The position numbers and the translations under genes are program-made. Source: Lachnospiraceae bacterium UBA7179 (GTDB taxonomy: Bacteria > Bacillota > Clostridia > Lachnospirales > Lachnospiraceae). From it: 33,899 bases of DNA. Location of the stretch: assembly GCA_002491195.1 (NCBI GenBank), contig DKVL01000094.1, forward strand, positions 1-33,899. Reading direction: 5' to 3'. Positions 16,328 to 25,083 of this stretch are shown piece after piece (the stretch's first letter is position 1; the number at the start of each line of letters is the position of its first letter). The notes under the pieces are model-generated. The model saw nothing but the letters and a program-made list of their open reading frames with translations, ran no database searches and was not told the DNA's origin.

Positions 16328-16951
16328 TCATTTATCCTTCCATTCGTCCCAGTTGATTTCTCTGTCCTTGAAATAATATTTCCTGTCATGCTCGCCGACC
16401 TCGCGCATGATCCTGCAGGGATTTCCCACGGCAACCACGTTGGACGGAATATCCTTGGTCACGATACTTCCCGCTCCAATCACCACATTGTCGCCGATGG
16501 TCACGCCTGGCATGATGATTGCCCCCGCTCCGATCCAGCAGTTTTGACCAATATGCACTGGCATATTATACTGAAGGCCTCTTTTGCGCAGCTCTGGCTG
16601 AATCGGATGACCTGCCGTTGCGATCGTAACATTCGGACCAAGCATCGTGTAATCCCCAATATAGATATGCGTATCGTCCACGCATGTCAGACAATAGTTC
16701 GCGTACACCATCTTGCCGAAATGGCAGTGATGCCCGCCGAAATTGGAATAAAACGGTGCTTCGATGTATACGCCCTCCCCGCAGTCACCCAACATCTTCC
16801 GTAGCATTTCCGCTCTTTTTTCTCCCTCTGACGGCTTCGTCAGGTTATACTCGCACAGCAGATCCTGATAAGCCATCTGCTCTTTCATAATGGATTCGTC
16901 CCCCGGAAAATAGAGCTCTCCCGTGTGCAATCTCTCTTTCATATCAACCAT
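16328..16951 (-). CDS. sugar O-acetyltransferase (LacA/Maa type)
   Basis: 207 residues from an ATG at 16951 with GGAGG 8 nt upstream. The N-terminal mac domain (MKERLHTGELYFPGDESIMK) is followed by left-handed hexapeptide repeats (IGAGAIIMPGVTIGDNVVIG, then AGSIVTKDIPSNVVAVGNPC). The catalytic His of the family is in ATAGHP at residue 115, the same number as in E. coli LacA. The protein moves acetyl from acetyl-CoA to the 6-OH of a glucoside or maltose-like sugar, in the cytoplasm as a trimer. It follows the GH3 gene by 46 nt and shares its terminator, so it is cotranscribed. In such loci it is thought to detoxify or tag non-metabolised glycosides. The family is sure; the sugar is not. Confidence 0.92.
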   Translation of the reverse strand: MVDMKERLHTGELYFPGDESIMKEQMAYQDLLCEYNLTKPSEGEKRAEMLRKMLGDCGEGVYIEAPFYSNFGGHHCHFGKMVYANYCLTCVDDTHIYIGDYTMLGPNVTIATAGHPIQPELRKRGLQYNMPVHIGQNCWIGAGAIIMPGVTIGDNVVIGAGSIVTKDIPSNVVAVGNPCRIMREVGEHDRKYYFKDREINWDEWKDK

Positions 16952-16997
16952 TTTTATAACCTCCATTTTTCTATTGGCTGTACAAAACACACCACAT

Positions 16998-19790
16998 TTA
17001 GACCCGCTCTGTCGTGCCGCAGGGCTTAAATTCCATATAATCGATCTCCATGCCCGGCTTAGGGAACTGAAGCTCCATACTGTAACTTCCCTTCTCAAGC
17101 TCCACGCGCAGAATCTTCTGCAGCATCCATCGTCCCTCTGTGCCGTTAGTCTGGAATGTGGTAAGTTCCTGTCCGTTCAGAAGGGCTTTACACACAGCCT
17201 GCGCCCGATCGGTCTGCGGTGACATCAGACGCACGATCACATCATAAAATCCTGCTTCCCTGATCATAAACTTCCTCTCCGCTGGCACTGACGTGTTCCA
17301 CAATATCCTGCCGCTGTCGTCCATATCGCTCGCAGTCTGCACATCTGCAGCCAACGCCTGTATCAAGGGAGTCTTGACAACACCATTTCCCTCCCGGCCA
17401 AAAGCGGGCGTGTTGATCAGGAAGCGGCATATATTCCCGGCACATCTCTGCAGTTCACCGACCGTGAGCCTTCCTGTGCCAAGCGCCTTGATCGTGTCAT
17501 CGCCAAACGCGTTGATCTCTGCTCCGTTATTGTTGACAACCATATAGATATCGTTCTGTGCCCTGACCATATCTGCGGTGCGCTGTCTTGATCCTTCACC
17601 GCCGTCCACAACGTCATTGATATTTGCCCACCAGTCGGTCATGACAATCCCGTCAAATCCCCACTCCTGACGCAGGATCGTTGTAGTCAGGTCATAGTTT
17701 GACGCCGTCCAATAACCGTTTACAGGATTGTATGATGTCATTACTGACTGGGCTTTCCCTTCCTTCACAGCAATCTCAAACGCCTTTAGATAAATCTCCC
17801 GCAGCGCTCTCTGGGAAACCACGGAATTGACAATGTGTCTTCCCGTCTCCTGTGAGTTGCAGGCAAAATGCTTGATCGTGGCGTGCACGCCCTTAGAACC
17901 AATACCACGCACGACCGCAGCCGCCATCTTTCCAGTCAGGAGCGGATCCTCCGAAAAATACTCAAAATTCCTGCCATTCAGCGGGTGTCTGTGAATATTG
18001 ATTCCCGGTCCTAAAAGTGTATCGATCTGGTTCTGTACCATTTCCTCACCGATGCCGGCAAACAGCTCCTCCGCAAGCGCCTCATCCCATGTGCACGCGA
18101 TCAACGTACCGATCGGAACCTGTGTGGCATGCGAACCGTTGTCCATGCGGATTCCCGACGGTCCGTCCGCGCAGCATCCCACTGGTATGCCAAACCCCAG
18201 CAGATTGTCGGACACGCCGCCAAAAGCCGCAGCAGTCCCCGGCGTCACCTTGATGCTGCACATCCCTTCTCCCCTCACGATCGCTGCCAGATCCTCAGAT
18301 GAGAGCTGTGCAATAAACGCCTCCATCGTACAGTTTCCTTCTGCCACATCTTTCAAAAGAAGCCCTTTGCTACCCGTGTATGGAATCGTCTCTGGAAGGC
18401 TGGACAGGATTCGTTTCCTGAGATCCTCTGTCCTTGCCGGAACGGCTTCATATCCCAGGGTCACTGTGCCATCTTCGCCATAGACAGTGCGCATCCGCTC
18501 AAAGGATTCTGCGGGCGCCAGCGCCTCCCTGCATTCCGCGATCAGCTGCGTCGTTTTGATCTGCCAGCCGGCTGCCCCATTTACAGGCACTTCCACTGTG
18601 TCCCTCACATTTGCTCCTGCATGGAAATGATAATCCCCTTCCTCCAGGACATACGAATTTTTGTATCCGCTGACACCGCTGTCATCATAAGATGCAATTT
18701 GATACACAGGAATTTCCATCTGAATCGTTTCTTCCTCAAGGCAGGCCAGATTTCGCGTCTTGCCAAATCCGACCAGTTCCCTCGCCGGTCTCCCCATTCC
18801 GTCTGCCGGTTTCTCCACATACAGCTGGACGATTTCACGCCCGCTGTATTTTGTGCCTGTATTCTTTACCTTGCACGTAAAGACCAGTTTTGCGTCAGCA
18901 CCGTTCCCACTTATTTTCATGGCACAGTCATAGATCTCAAACTCTGTGTAGGAAAGTCCATACCCAAATGGATACAGCACAGCCTCCTTTGCAAAGGTCT
19001 CAAAATAGCGGTAACCGACATAGATGTCTTCCTGATAGACATTTTGGATACTTCCGCCGTGATTTTTATCAGAAGGGTAGTCTGTGATCTTTCTCGCTAT
19101 GGTATCTGTGAGTTTTCCCTGAAATACTTCCTTTCCGGCGAGCACGTCGGCAATGCCGTTTCCGCCCTCCATGCCGCCCTGCCACGCATAGACTACTGCC
19201 TTGATATTCGGATAGTTCTCCACAAACGTCATATCTATAATATTGGAGACATTCAGTATCACGATCACCTTTTCAAAGCCTTCACATACCTGACGAAGCA
19301 TCTCTTCCTCGGCTTTTGTCAGAAAATAACTCCCCTCAGCCGCCGCATTGTCCTTGTCCTCCCCGGCAGTCCTTCCGATCACGACAACCGCCTTGTTGGA
19401 AGTTTCCGCCGCCCTGGCGACGAGCGCTTTGTCGACAGGCATCTCCTGCTGACACCACGGTTCGCACGCCCAGCCGCCCCCGCCGTTGTCAAAAGGATTT
19501 TTGACAATCCACTGCGCATAGCAGGCCGCAAGCTCCTCGTTCACCGCGATCTGGTCATCGCGAAGTCCCTTGATCAGATTTGTCGTGTATGGCACATTCA
19601 CTGCACCGCCCGAACCCGTACCGCTTCTGTAGTACTCGATCTGACACCTTCCAAATACCGCAGCCTCGTCTTTCTCCGTTAATGGAAGAGCCATATCCTC
19701 ATTTTTCAAAAGAACGGCTCCCTGCGCAGCCACCCGCCTGCACAACCTTGACAACTGCTGCCCTGTAATCTGCTTCTCTCTGCTTTCCAT
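16998..19790 (-). CDS. GH3 beta-glucosidase with reversed domain order
   Basis: 930 residues; GGAGGG lies 9 nt before the ATG. The domain order is inverted compared with usual GH3 enzymes. The alpha/beta sandwich domain comes first (residues about 15-240, including the acid/base-side loop), then a fibronectin-III-like domain (about 270-400). The TIM-barrel GH3 domain follows (about 490-800: CCADGPSGIRMD, LLGPGINIHRHPLNGRNFEY, KHFACNSQE with K640/H641). The nucleophile is probably Asp719 in GIVMTDWW. A ~110-residue C-terminal beta domain ends the protein. No signal peptide is present, so it acts inside the cell. This order is known from Ruminococcus albus and Butyrivibrio beta-glucosidases. 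It heads an operon with the acetyltransferase and has two LacI-type operators at its promoter. It should release glucose from short beta-glucosides. Confidence 0.93.
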   Translation of the reverse strand: MESREKQITGQQLSRLCRRVAAQGAVLLKNEDMALPLTEKDEAAVFGRCQIEYYRSGTGSGGAVNVPYTTNLIKGLRDDQIAVNEELAACYAQWIVKNPFDNGGGGWACEPWCQQEMPVDKALVARAAETSNKAVVVIGRTAGEDKDNAAAEGSYFLTKAEEEMLRQVCEGFEKVIVILNVSNIIDMTFVENYPNIKAVVYAWQGGMEGGNGIADVLAGKEVFQGKLTDTIARKITDYPSDKNHGGSIQNVYQEDIYVGYRYFETFAKEAVLYPFGYGLSYTEFEIYDCAMKISGNGADAKLVFTCKVKNTGTKYSGREIVQLYVEKPADGMGRPARELVGFGKTRNLACLEEETIQMEIPVYQIASYDDSGVSGYKNSYVLEEGDYHFHAGANVRDTVEVPVNGAAGWQIKTTQLIAECREALAPAESFERMRTVYGEDGTVTLGYEAVPARTEDLRKRILSSLPETIPYTGSKGLLLKDVAEGNCTMEAFIAQLSSEDLAAIVRGEGMCSIKVTPGTAAAFGGVSDNLLGFGIPVGCCADGPSGIRMDNGSHATQVPIGTLIACTWDEALAEELFAGIGEEMVQNQIDTLLGPGINIHRHPLNGRNFEYFSEDPLLTGKMAAAVVRGIGSKGVHATIKHFACNSQETGRHIVNSVVSQRALREIYLKAFEIAVKEGKAQSVMTSYNPVNGYWTASNYDLTTTILRQEWGFDGIVMTDWWANINDVVDGGEGSRQRTADMVRAQNDIYMVVNNNGAEINAFGDDTIKALGTGRLTVGELQRCAGNICRFLINTPAFGREGNGVVKTPLIQALAADVQTASDMDDSGRILWNTSVPAERKFMIREAGFYDVIVRLMSPQTDRAQAVCKALLNGQELTTFQTNGTEGRWMLQKILRVELEKGSYSMELQFPKPGMEIDYMEFKPCGTTERV

Positions 19791-19809
19791 ACTCTGTTAC
19801 CCTCCACGC

Positions 19810-19863
19810 AATAAAAACGTTTTTATTTTTAACAAGAGTACCACAATAAAAACGTTATTACAA
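19810..19863 (-). promoter_or_regulatory. GH3 promoter with two LacI-type operators
   Basis: The promoter is TTGTAA (19863-19858), a 17-nt spacer, then TACTCT (19840-19835). A palindrome AATAAAAACGTTTTTATT (19810-19827, perfect, 18 bp) lies just downstream of the -10. A second near-copy (19845-19860) fills the -35/-10 spacer. Their central CG pairs are 34 bp apart. A central CG within an A/T palindrome is typical of LacI-family operators. Repression by a LacI regulator is inferred; the one at 32683-33744 is a candidate. Confidence 0.7.
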
Positions 19864-19865
19864 GC

Positions 19866-19914
19866 ATAAAAAATAACTTTGTGCAATACTGAAAAGATGT
19901 CAGTTATTTTTTAT
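19866..19914. terminator. AT-rich inverted repeat, likely terminator of the EIIC-EAL gene
   Basis: ATAAAAAATAACT and AGTTATTTTTTAT are perfectly complementary over 13 bp with a 23-nt loop, ending in a T-run on either strand. It begins 25 nt past the stop at 19939, so it probably ends that operon, though the stem is weak. Confidence 0.55.
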
Positions 19915-19938
19915 TGATTTTGTATAATGGTCTATGGA

Positions 19939-22041
19939 TTACAGCTCCCTGATTTTCTGATGCCGTTTCATCCAGAGAATCAGTTCTTCTGCCGGAATCG
20001 GCCTGCTATAATAATACCCCTGAAAAGCATCGCATCCAAGCGCCAGCAGCAGGTCTTTTTGTTCCTCTGTTTCCACGTACTCCGCAATCGTTTCAAAATG
20101 CAAAGACTTCCCCAGTTCTGTAATTGCAGCGATAATGTCCCGATTTCTCCCATTTGCCACGATATCCTTTGTCAAGGAACCGTCCAGTTTCACAACACTG
20201 AAATAGTTGGTCTGCAGATACAACAGCGATGTATGTCCCATGCCAAAATCATCAATCAGGAATTTGTGACCTTGTTCTTTTAACCGCCGCATCTTGTCCA
20301 ATACTTCTCTTGAAGAGATCAGCGCATCCTGTTCCGTGATCTCCAGCCACAAACGTCTGGGTGTAATATGATACTTGCCGATCTTGTCCGCAATGCAGTC
20401 TTCGAGATCTTTCCATAACAGTGATTCGTTTGTGATATTTACAGATATCTTAAACTCTGTATGGATTTCTTTTTCCATTTCTGAAATCGTATGCGCCGCT
20501 TCATCAAACATATATGTCTCTATATCATGCAGTAGTTTCTGTTCCTTTGCAAGCTGGATGATCAGGGGCGGATAGATCAGCCCGGCTATCGGATGCACCC
20601 AGCGGATCAGTGCCTCCGCACCGATGCACTTTCCTTCCGTATCCATCTGCGGCTGATACAGGAAATACAGCTTTCTATCCCGGAGCGCATCCTTTAAATC
20701 TTCGGCAAGTACCTTCGCTGTCCCTCCTAACACGTCCTTGCGCTCTGTCAACGGCATGATTGCATTGGCTTCCTCCTGCCGCTGCAGTTCTTCGGTCAGA
20801 TCCCTTACATTTTTTATCATCTGCCTTTCCCTCTGCTCCTCGAACAGACGCAGAAAAGGCAGATAGATCAAAACACCCGCCGCCAGACATACCGCCTGCA
20901 AAATGCTCCCTGCAACAGAACCTGTCGCCAGATAACCGCTTAAGAATATCGGTGTTGTCCACTCCACCTCCGACACTACATGTGGCACTATTCCAACATA
21001 AATCGCTGCGTAGGATATCACACACATCACCACCGGAACCAGCAGATACGGGATCACAAAAATCGGGTTTAAAATAACCGGAAGACCAAACGCGATAATT
21101 TCGCTGATATTAAAAATCACCGTCGGAAAAGACAGTTTTGCAATATTTTTGATGTTGCCTTTCCTGGAGAATAACAGAATAGCTGCCACAAGACACAGGA
21201 CAGAACCTGTGCCTCCCATGCAGACAAATACATCCTGAAATGTCTTGTTGTACACTGCTTCCTCGCTGATCACACCAAAATTCTCATAGATCACAGAACC
21301 GAGTACATAGCTCCCATGAATACCGACAAGCCACATACCATGCGCCAGCAGCAGTACGGCAATCGCCGCAGGAAGATCGTGTGCATCCGGATCAATCAGT
21401 TTCCTCACAGCAGTCTCCAAAATTTCCTGCAGGGAATCCACATGAAAAACAGCCACAAGCACCTGATGCAGCATGAGAAAAAACGCCACAACCAGCAGGG
21501 CCGGTATGACTCCCGATACCGCCTCCGCATAACACGCATCCGCCCCCACTCCGCGCCACTGTACATGAAAAAATCTGGTGTCTTTGATCTGAAAGAACAA
21601 TACACAGCATCCGAGCGCGATGACTAGCGCCGCAAAAATATTATGACTCCCTAACGCCTCAATCGATAGACTGCCTTGCGGGATTCCTGAAAATCCAATC
21701 AGGGAAACTGTTGCAGCCAGCATCACCGTAACAGCGTCTCCTCTGCTCTTATTCCGCTGCATCGCATAACTAAAACATGTCGTAAGTGCCAGTCCGATCG
21801 CAAGGGAACCCTCCGACGCGCTTCGGATAAGCCCCAGAAACGCTTTTATCCGTCCGTTCCAGAGATTGTCCAGGAACTTCTGATATCCCGGAAACGGGAT
21901 ACTGCTTAACAGGAATGCCACAGCGCTGCTTACCAGCAGCGGTATCATCCGAATCATTCCCTGGCGAACTGACTTCAACAAAATGTTATTGTCAAAAGAA
22001 TCTGCAATCTGAAATAATCTGTTTTTCATTTGTTCTTTCAT
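19939..22041 (-). CDS. PTS EIIC (cellobiose/chitobiose type)-EAL fusion, c-di-GMP phosphodiesterase
   Basis: 700 residues. Residues 1-400 are a lactose/cellobiose-family EIIC with about ten membrane segments. The sugar-contact residues seen in ChbC are kept: His242 in VGIHGS and Glu314 in NISEIIAFGLPVILNPIF. A short coiled linker (401-445) leads to a cytoplasmic EAL domain (about 447-700). Its catalytic set looks complete: E476-A-L, N535, E567, D597-D598 (DDFG), K618, E654 and Q674 (QGYYYSRP). There is no EIIA or EIIB domain and none in the window. Transport by phosphotransfer is therefore doubtful, and a sugar-gated sensor controlling c-di-GMP breakdown is more likely. It starts 14 nt after the transglutaminase-like lipoprotein gene, in one operon under a LytTR-type promoter. 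The domain calls are firm; the sensor role is inferred. Confidence 0.9.
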   Translation of the reverse strand: MKEQMKNRLFQIADSFDNNILLKSVRQGMIRMIPLLVSSAVAFLLSSIPFPGYQKFLDNLWNGRIKAFLGLIRSASEGSLAIGLALTTCFSYAMQRNKSRGDAVTVMLAATVSLIGFSGIPQGSLSIEALGSHNIFAALVIALGCCVLFFQIKDTRFFHVQWRGVGADACYAEAVSGVIPALLVVAFFLMLHQVLVAVFHVDSLQEILETAVRKLIDPDAHDLPAAIAVLLLAHGMWLVGIHGSYVLGSVIYENFGVISEEAVYNKTFQDVFVCMGGTGSVLCLVAAILLFSRKGNIKNIAKLSFPTVIFNISEIIAFGLPVILNPIFVIPYLLVPVVMCVISYAAIYVGIVPHVVSEVEWTTPIFLSGYLATGSVAGSILQAVCLAAGVLIYLPFLRLFEEQRERQMIKNVRDLTEELQRQEEANAIMPLTERKDVLGGTAKVLAEDLKDALRDRKLYFLYQPQMDTEGKCIGAEALIRWVHPIAGLIYPPLIIQLAKEQKLLHDIETYMFDEAAHTISEMEKEIHTEFKISVNITNESLLWKDLEDCIADKIGKYHITPRRLWLEITEQDALISSREVLDKMRRLKEQGHKFLIDDFGMGHTSLLYLQTNYFSVVKLDGSLTKDIVANGRNRDIIAAITELGKSLHFETIAEYVETEEQKDLLLALGCDAFQGYYYSRPIPAEELILWMKRHQKIREL

Positions 22042-22055
22042 TCATACCATCTTCC

Positions 22056-24479
22056 TTAACTTTCCAAATGAATGACGCCCATCCAATAAAATCCAACCAT
22101 ATTTTTCTTTGATTTGTCTGCTGTCTCCTGTGCGATCCTGCCAAACTCCTCATCTTCTATATCATAGTTGGTGCGCAGGACTGCAAAACCGTCAGCAGAG
22201 ATTGCTTCCGCAAGCTGGTCAGCAATTTCGTCTTTTTCAAAATACCGCCCAGTTGTGTGGTAATATTCCATTTCATCACCGCCGGATATATAGTCTGACA
22301 GATTCTGATCCATCGCAAATCTGTCATCCTCAACCAATGTTCCATATGCCGCTGTATCGGAAAGGTTGAACAGCGCATTTTGAATCAGGTCATTGTCATT
22401 ATTGGTCGAATCAACAATGTACCACTCGCCGTCAATGCGCACCTTATTCCACGCGTGAGGCAGGCTGCCGTCGAGATATCCTGTCACGACAATGCTCTCC
22501 ACTCCGGCGGCATCCGCTAACAGCTTAAAGGCGGCAGAGTACCCTGCGCATACGCCTACACCGTCCACCAGAATCCCATATGCCGTGAAGGAATCATAAA
22601 AGTTCTCGTCCACATACTGAAAAGAATTTTGCTCCGCATTGTCCAGCGCCGCATTGTCATAGGATGCATTCTGGCAGAGATATTCGTTGATCGCCGTCTC
22701 TTTTTCCAGGTCGCTCATACCATCACTGACGATCGAACCGATAATTTCATCCACTTTCTTCTGAACCGCCTCCTGCTTTTTTGCTGTCGTACTGCGGTCG
22801 AAATCATATTCGATATATAACACACGTCCTTCTGCGTCGTACCCTGCACCCTGTATCCCCAGAATCAGCGGATTCTGATACTCCGCCTCAAATAAGGCAT
22901 CCACCACTCTGTCCGTATCTGCGGCTTCCGGAAATGCCGAGAGATCAATTGTTTCCCTTGTCTGGAGCATATGAAGGGCAATGTACTCACTCAGCGCGGA
23001 ATTGGCAGTTACCGCAATGTCTTCCTGCGCCGTTTCATTCCCGTCTGTATCCGCATTGTCTGACGTCGATTCATCCCGTCCGGCATCGCTGTCAATCGTT
23101 ACATCAGGCGTTACGCTGCCGCCCTTATTCTTCAACTGCTCCTGTCTCTCCCTCACCTCTGACAAATCCGCATCCAGGTGCTCCCATTCAATGGTATCTG
23201 CAAGGATTTCCGTTGTAAAAGGTGTCTGTCCTGCTCTGGCCGATATGTAGAAACAATTGTTGTCCTCATCCTTACGAATTGTATCAAAATCATAATCCAG
23301 TATTTTCTGTGCCGTCGTTCCGTCGCACATGGTCACATTCATGACTGCCGGAAGGCCAAGCGTTCCTTCAAAATCATAAAAACTTTCCTCGTTGCTATAA
23401 TACGCCTGCGTGTTTGGCAGCATATGCGCCAGATCCTTTGCACTCAGAAAATTGCCGGCAGGAGAACAGCCCTCGCCATTGTAGGCGACAATGCCAAAAT
23501 ATTCGCTGTAATATTCGTCGTATGCCTCGCCTGTGTCAAATTCACTCAGAAAATTGTCATTGTCCTGTTTCCAGCTTTCCGAATCCTCCGAGTCATAATA
23601 CTGCACAAACCGCCCGTTCAGGGACAGTACTTCGCCTTCCTCGTTCCTGTTGTTATATTCCGAGTCCTCATCGCTTGACCATTCCAGTCCCTTTACATCC
23701 GCAAAAACCTTTGTGTCCTCCCAAAATCCCTGCTCGTTTTTGTTAATGGTAAATAGCAGATATCCGTCAGCCCCCGGAACTTCTTTCCATGAGAAACGGG
23801 CATAACCGTCATCTGTCTGGTCAAAGACAAGCTGCGGCGCCTGTGCAATCTCTGCCTCGATCTGAATGACTGTGATAACCGGTTTCTCAAGACGTTTCCC
23901 TGTCGCGGTATCTACGTTGGATGCCAGATAATACTGCGGCAGTGTCCCCCAGGCGTACCCTTCATCCGCTTTCAGATAATTTCCGCTCAGATAACCCAGA
24001 TCGATCTCGTTTGAATCCATCTCCGCAATGCCATAAAACGGCGGCGCGATCGTGAGCGTTTTGGACGCTGCATCGTACTCCAGATCGCCAGCCTCCACTG
24101 GATATCTCAGTTCTGCATCCTGATAAATGACAAAGCTGTCGCTCAGTTTGTCATCCGATTCATTTGGGTCATAAGCTAACTCCAATGTAACAGGTTCGTC
24201 ACGCCTTACTTTAATGACATTGCCGTCGTATTCTCCTGCTGATGCCCCTGCGTATTTTTGCTGCAGACGCTGCGCCAGTTCATCGTTTCCAGCCTGCTGA
24301 TCGGCAGCAGGATCCGATGCGGTCTGCTGTGGTTTTTGTGCCTCTGTCTTCTCCTCATTCTCCTGTGCCGCTTTGCTGTCGGTACTGACTGGCTGATTTC
24401 CGGCGCATCCTGTCAGAAGCATTGAGACAGCCGCTATCGCTGCAATACTTCTTTCTAGTTGATTTTTCTCTTTTCCCAT
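22056..24479 (-). CDS. surface lipoprotein with transglutaminase-like cysteine protease domain
   Basis: 807 residues from an ATG at 24479 (GGAGG 9 nt upstream). A lipoprotein signal (IAAIAAVSMLLTGCAGN) puts the lipidated Cys at 25. A low-complexity linker rich in Ala, Gln, Glu and Asp follows, then beta-rich segments including a fibronectin-III-like stretch (GYARFSWKEVPGADGYLLF). A second acidic linker (about 480-510) precedes a transglutaminase/cysteine-protease core. Its triad is probably Cys644 (VGVCAGYS), His675 (LPHAWNKV) and Asp690 (YIVDSTNND). The protein should sit on the outer face of the membrane. Its substrate, and whether it cleaves or cross-links, is unknown. It is the first gene of an operon with the EIIC-EAL protein and has a LytTR-type promoter. 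Confidence 0.88.
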   Translation of the reverse strand: MGKEKNQLERSIAAIAAVSMLLTGCAGNQPVSTDSKAAQENEEKTEAQKPQQTASDPAADQQAGNDELAQRLQQKYAGASAGEYDGNVIKVRRDEPVTLELAYDPNESDDKLSDSFVIYQDAELRYPVEAGDLEYDAASKTLTIAPPFYGIAEMDSNEIDLGYLSGNYLKADEGYAWGTLPQYYLASNVDTATGKRLEKPVITVIQIEAEIAQAPQLVFDQTDDGYARFSWKEVPGADGYLLFTINKNEQGFWEDTKVFADVKGLEWSSDEDSEYNNRNEEGEVLSLNGRFVQYYDSEDSESWKQDNDNFLSEFDTGEAYDEYYSEYFGIVAYNGEGCSPAGNFLSAKDLAHMLPNTQAYYSNEESFYDFEGTLGLPAVMNVTMCDGTTAQKILDYDFDTIRKDEDNNCFYISARAGQTPFTTEILADTIEWEHLDADLSEVRERQEQLKNKGGSVTPDVTIDSDAGRDESTSDNADTDGNETAQEDIAVTANSALSEYIALHMLQTRETIDLSAFPEAADTDRVVDALFEAEYQNPLILGIQGAGYDAEGRVLYIEYDFDRSTTAKKQEAVQKKVDEIIGSIVSDGMSDLEKETAINEYLCQNASYDNAALDNAEQNSFQYVDENFYDSFTAYGILVDGVGVCAGYSAAFKLLADAAGVESIVVTGYLDGSLPHAWNKVRIDGEWYIVDSTNNDNDLIQNALFNLSDTAAYGTLVEDDRFAMDQNLSDYISGGDEMEYYHTTGRYFEKDEIADQLAEAISADGFAVLRTNYDIEDEEFGRIAQETADKSKKNMVGFYWMGVIHLES

Positions 24480-24519
24480 ATAATTTATCCTCCCTGTTTT
24501 CCTCTTTTTTGTCGGTGAT

Positions 24520-24590
24520 ATTTTAACACGCAATAATCGGGGGAAGATAAAACTTGTCTATCTGGCTGTTTTTTTTGTGCATTTGGTTGT
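24520..24590 (-). promoter_or_regulatory. LytTR-type direct repeats and -10 box before the lipoprotein operon
   Basis: Two 15-nt direct repeats, ACAACCAAATGCACA (24590-24576) and ACAGCCAGATAGACA (24569-24555), have a 21-bp period. They end 29 nt before TAAAAT (24525-24520), and no -35 box is seen. The layout equals that of LytTR/AgrA-type activator sites. It is nearly duplicated at 25180-25250. The start codon is at 24479. Confidence 0.65.
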
Positions 24591-24604
24591 GTACAGACAA
24601 GAAA

Positions 24605-24641
24605 AAGCACCATCCGATGATCCATACATCTTTTGGTGCTT
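24605..24641 (-). terminator. terminator of the zinc-ribbon gene
   Basis: AAGCACCA/TGGTGCTT stem with a loop of about 21 nt, followed on the minus strand by TTTCTTG. It lies 160 nt past the stop at 24800 and just upstream of the next LytTR-type site. Confidence 0.6.
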
Positions 24642-24799
24642 CTTTTGACTGCTTAAAAACATCTGCTTTTTCACAACAACTGCATGACCCTGGTTTTTAG
24701 AGATAGCCAGAAAATGCTTGAAACCAAACAGGAAGAACTTTTCTGCTCTTCCTGCAATCCTGTCAGCACTTTCTTTGTCGTGACTGACACTGTCCGAAT
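24642..24799. other. long 3' untranslated stretch of the zinc-ribbon transcript
   Basis: There is no gene with a start. One minus-strand frame stays open for about 80 codons through this stretch, in a different frame from the zinc-ribbon gene and without an ATG or ribosome site. It may be a decayed gene end or chance. Confidence 0.35.
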
Positions 24800-25003
24800 T
24801 TACTTTTCGTTCTGATACTTCACTTTATCAGGGTTGGCCACTTTCATGTCAAGAACTTCTCCACATTTTGAACAAAAGCTGACAATTAGTGCTGATCCAA
24901 ACATTCCTGTACGATAGTATAAAGGTACTACTGCAGCCATTCCATGAATCTTTCCTTTCTTAATTTTTTCACAGCCGCACATTGTACATTTCTTGATTTC
25001 CAT
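24800..25003 (-). CDS. small zinc-ribbon protein
   Basis: 67 residues from an ATG at 25003 preceded by GGAGGAGG. Two Cys pairs, CTMC (residues 5-8) and CSKC (about 44-47), form a zinc-ribbon pattern, with a hydrophobic stretch between (MAAVVPLYYRTGMFGSALIV). Short proteins of this type with a nucleic-acid-binding-like ribbon are common in Clostridia and have no known role. It lies just downstream of the LytTR/GHKL pair and has its own LytTR-type promoter copy and a leader of about 170 nt with a hairpin. It is therefore likely part of that regulon. Confidence 0.75.
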   Translation of the reverse strand: MEIKKCTMCGCEKIKKGKIHGMAAVVPLYYRTGMFGSALIVSFCSKCGEVLDMKVANPDKVKYQNEK

Positions 25004-25083
25004 CTTTATCCTCCTCCAAATTCCATAGCAGATCACATAATAGCCGTTATCACTTTATGCCTCGCGGAATTTTAAATTCTTGC

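Noticed and set aside
18621..19682. A 353-codon open frame on the plus strand opposite the GH3 gene, and similar long frames at 12907-13959 and 4657-5409.
   Set aside because: They lie entirely antisense to well-supported genes with clear family motifs, have no matching ribosome sites or recognisable families, and arise from codon bias on the other strand.
19939..22041. A working PTS sugar transporter.
   Set aside because: There is no EIIA or EIIB domain in the protein or window, and the C-terminus is an EAL domain; a sensor role is more likely.
24642..24799. An open minus-strand frame of about 80 codons after the zinc-ribbon gene.
   Set aside because: It has no start codon or ribosome site, overlaps a terminator and the LytTR-type site, and matches no family I know; listed only as untranslated sequence.
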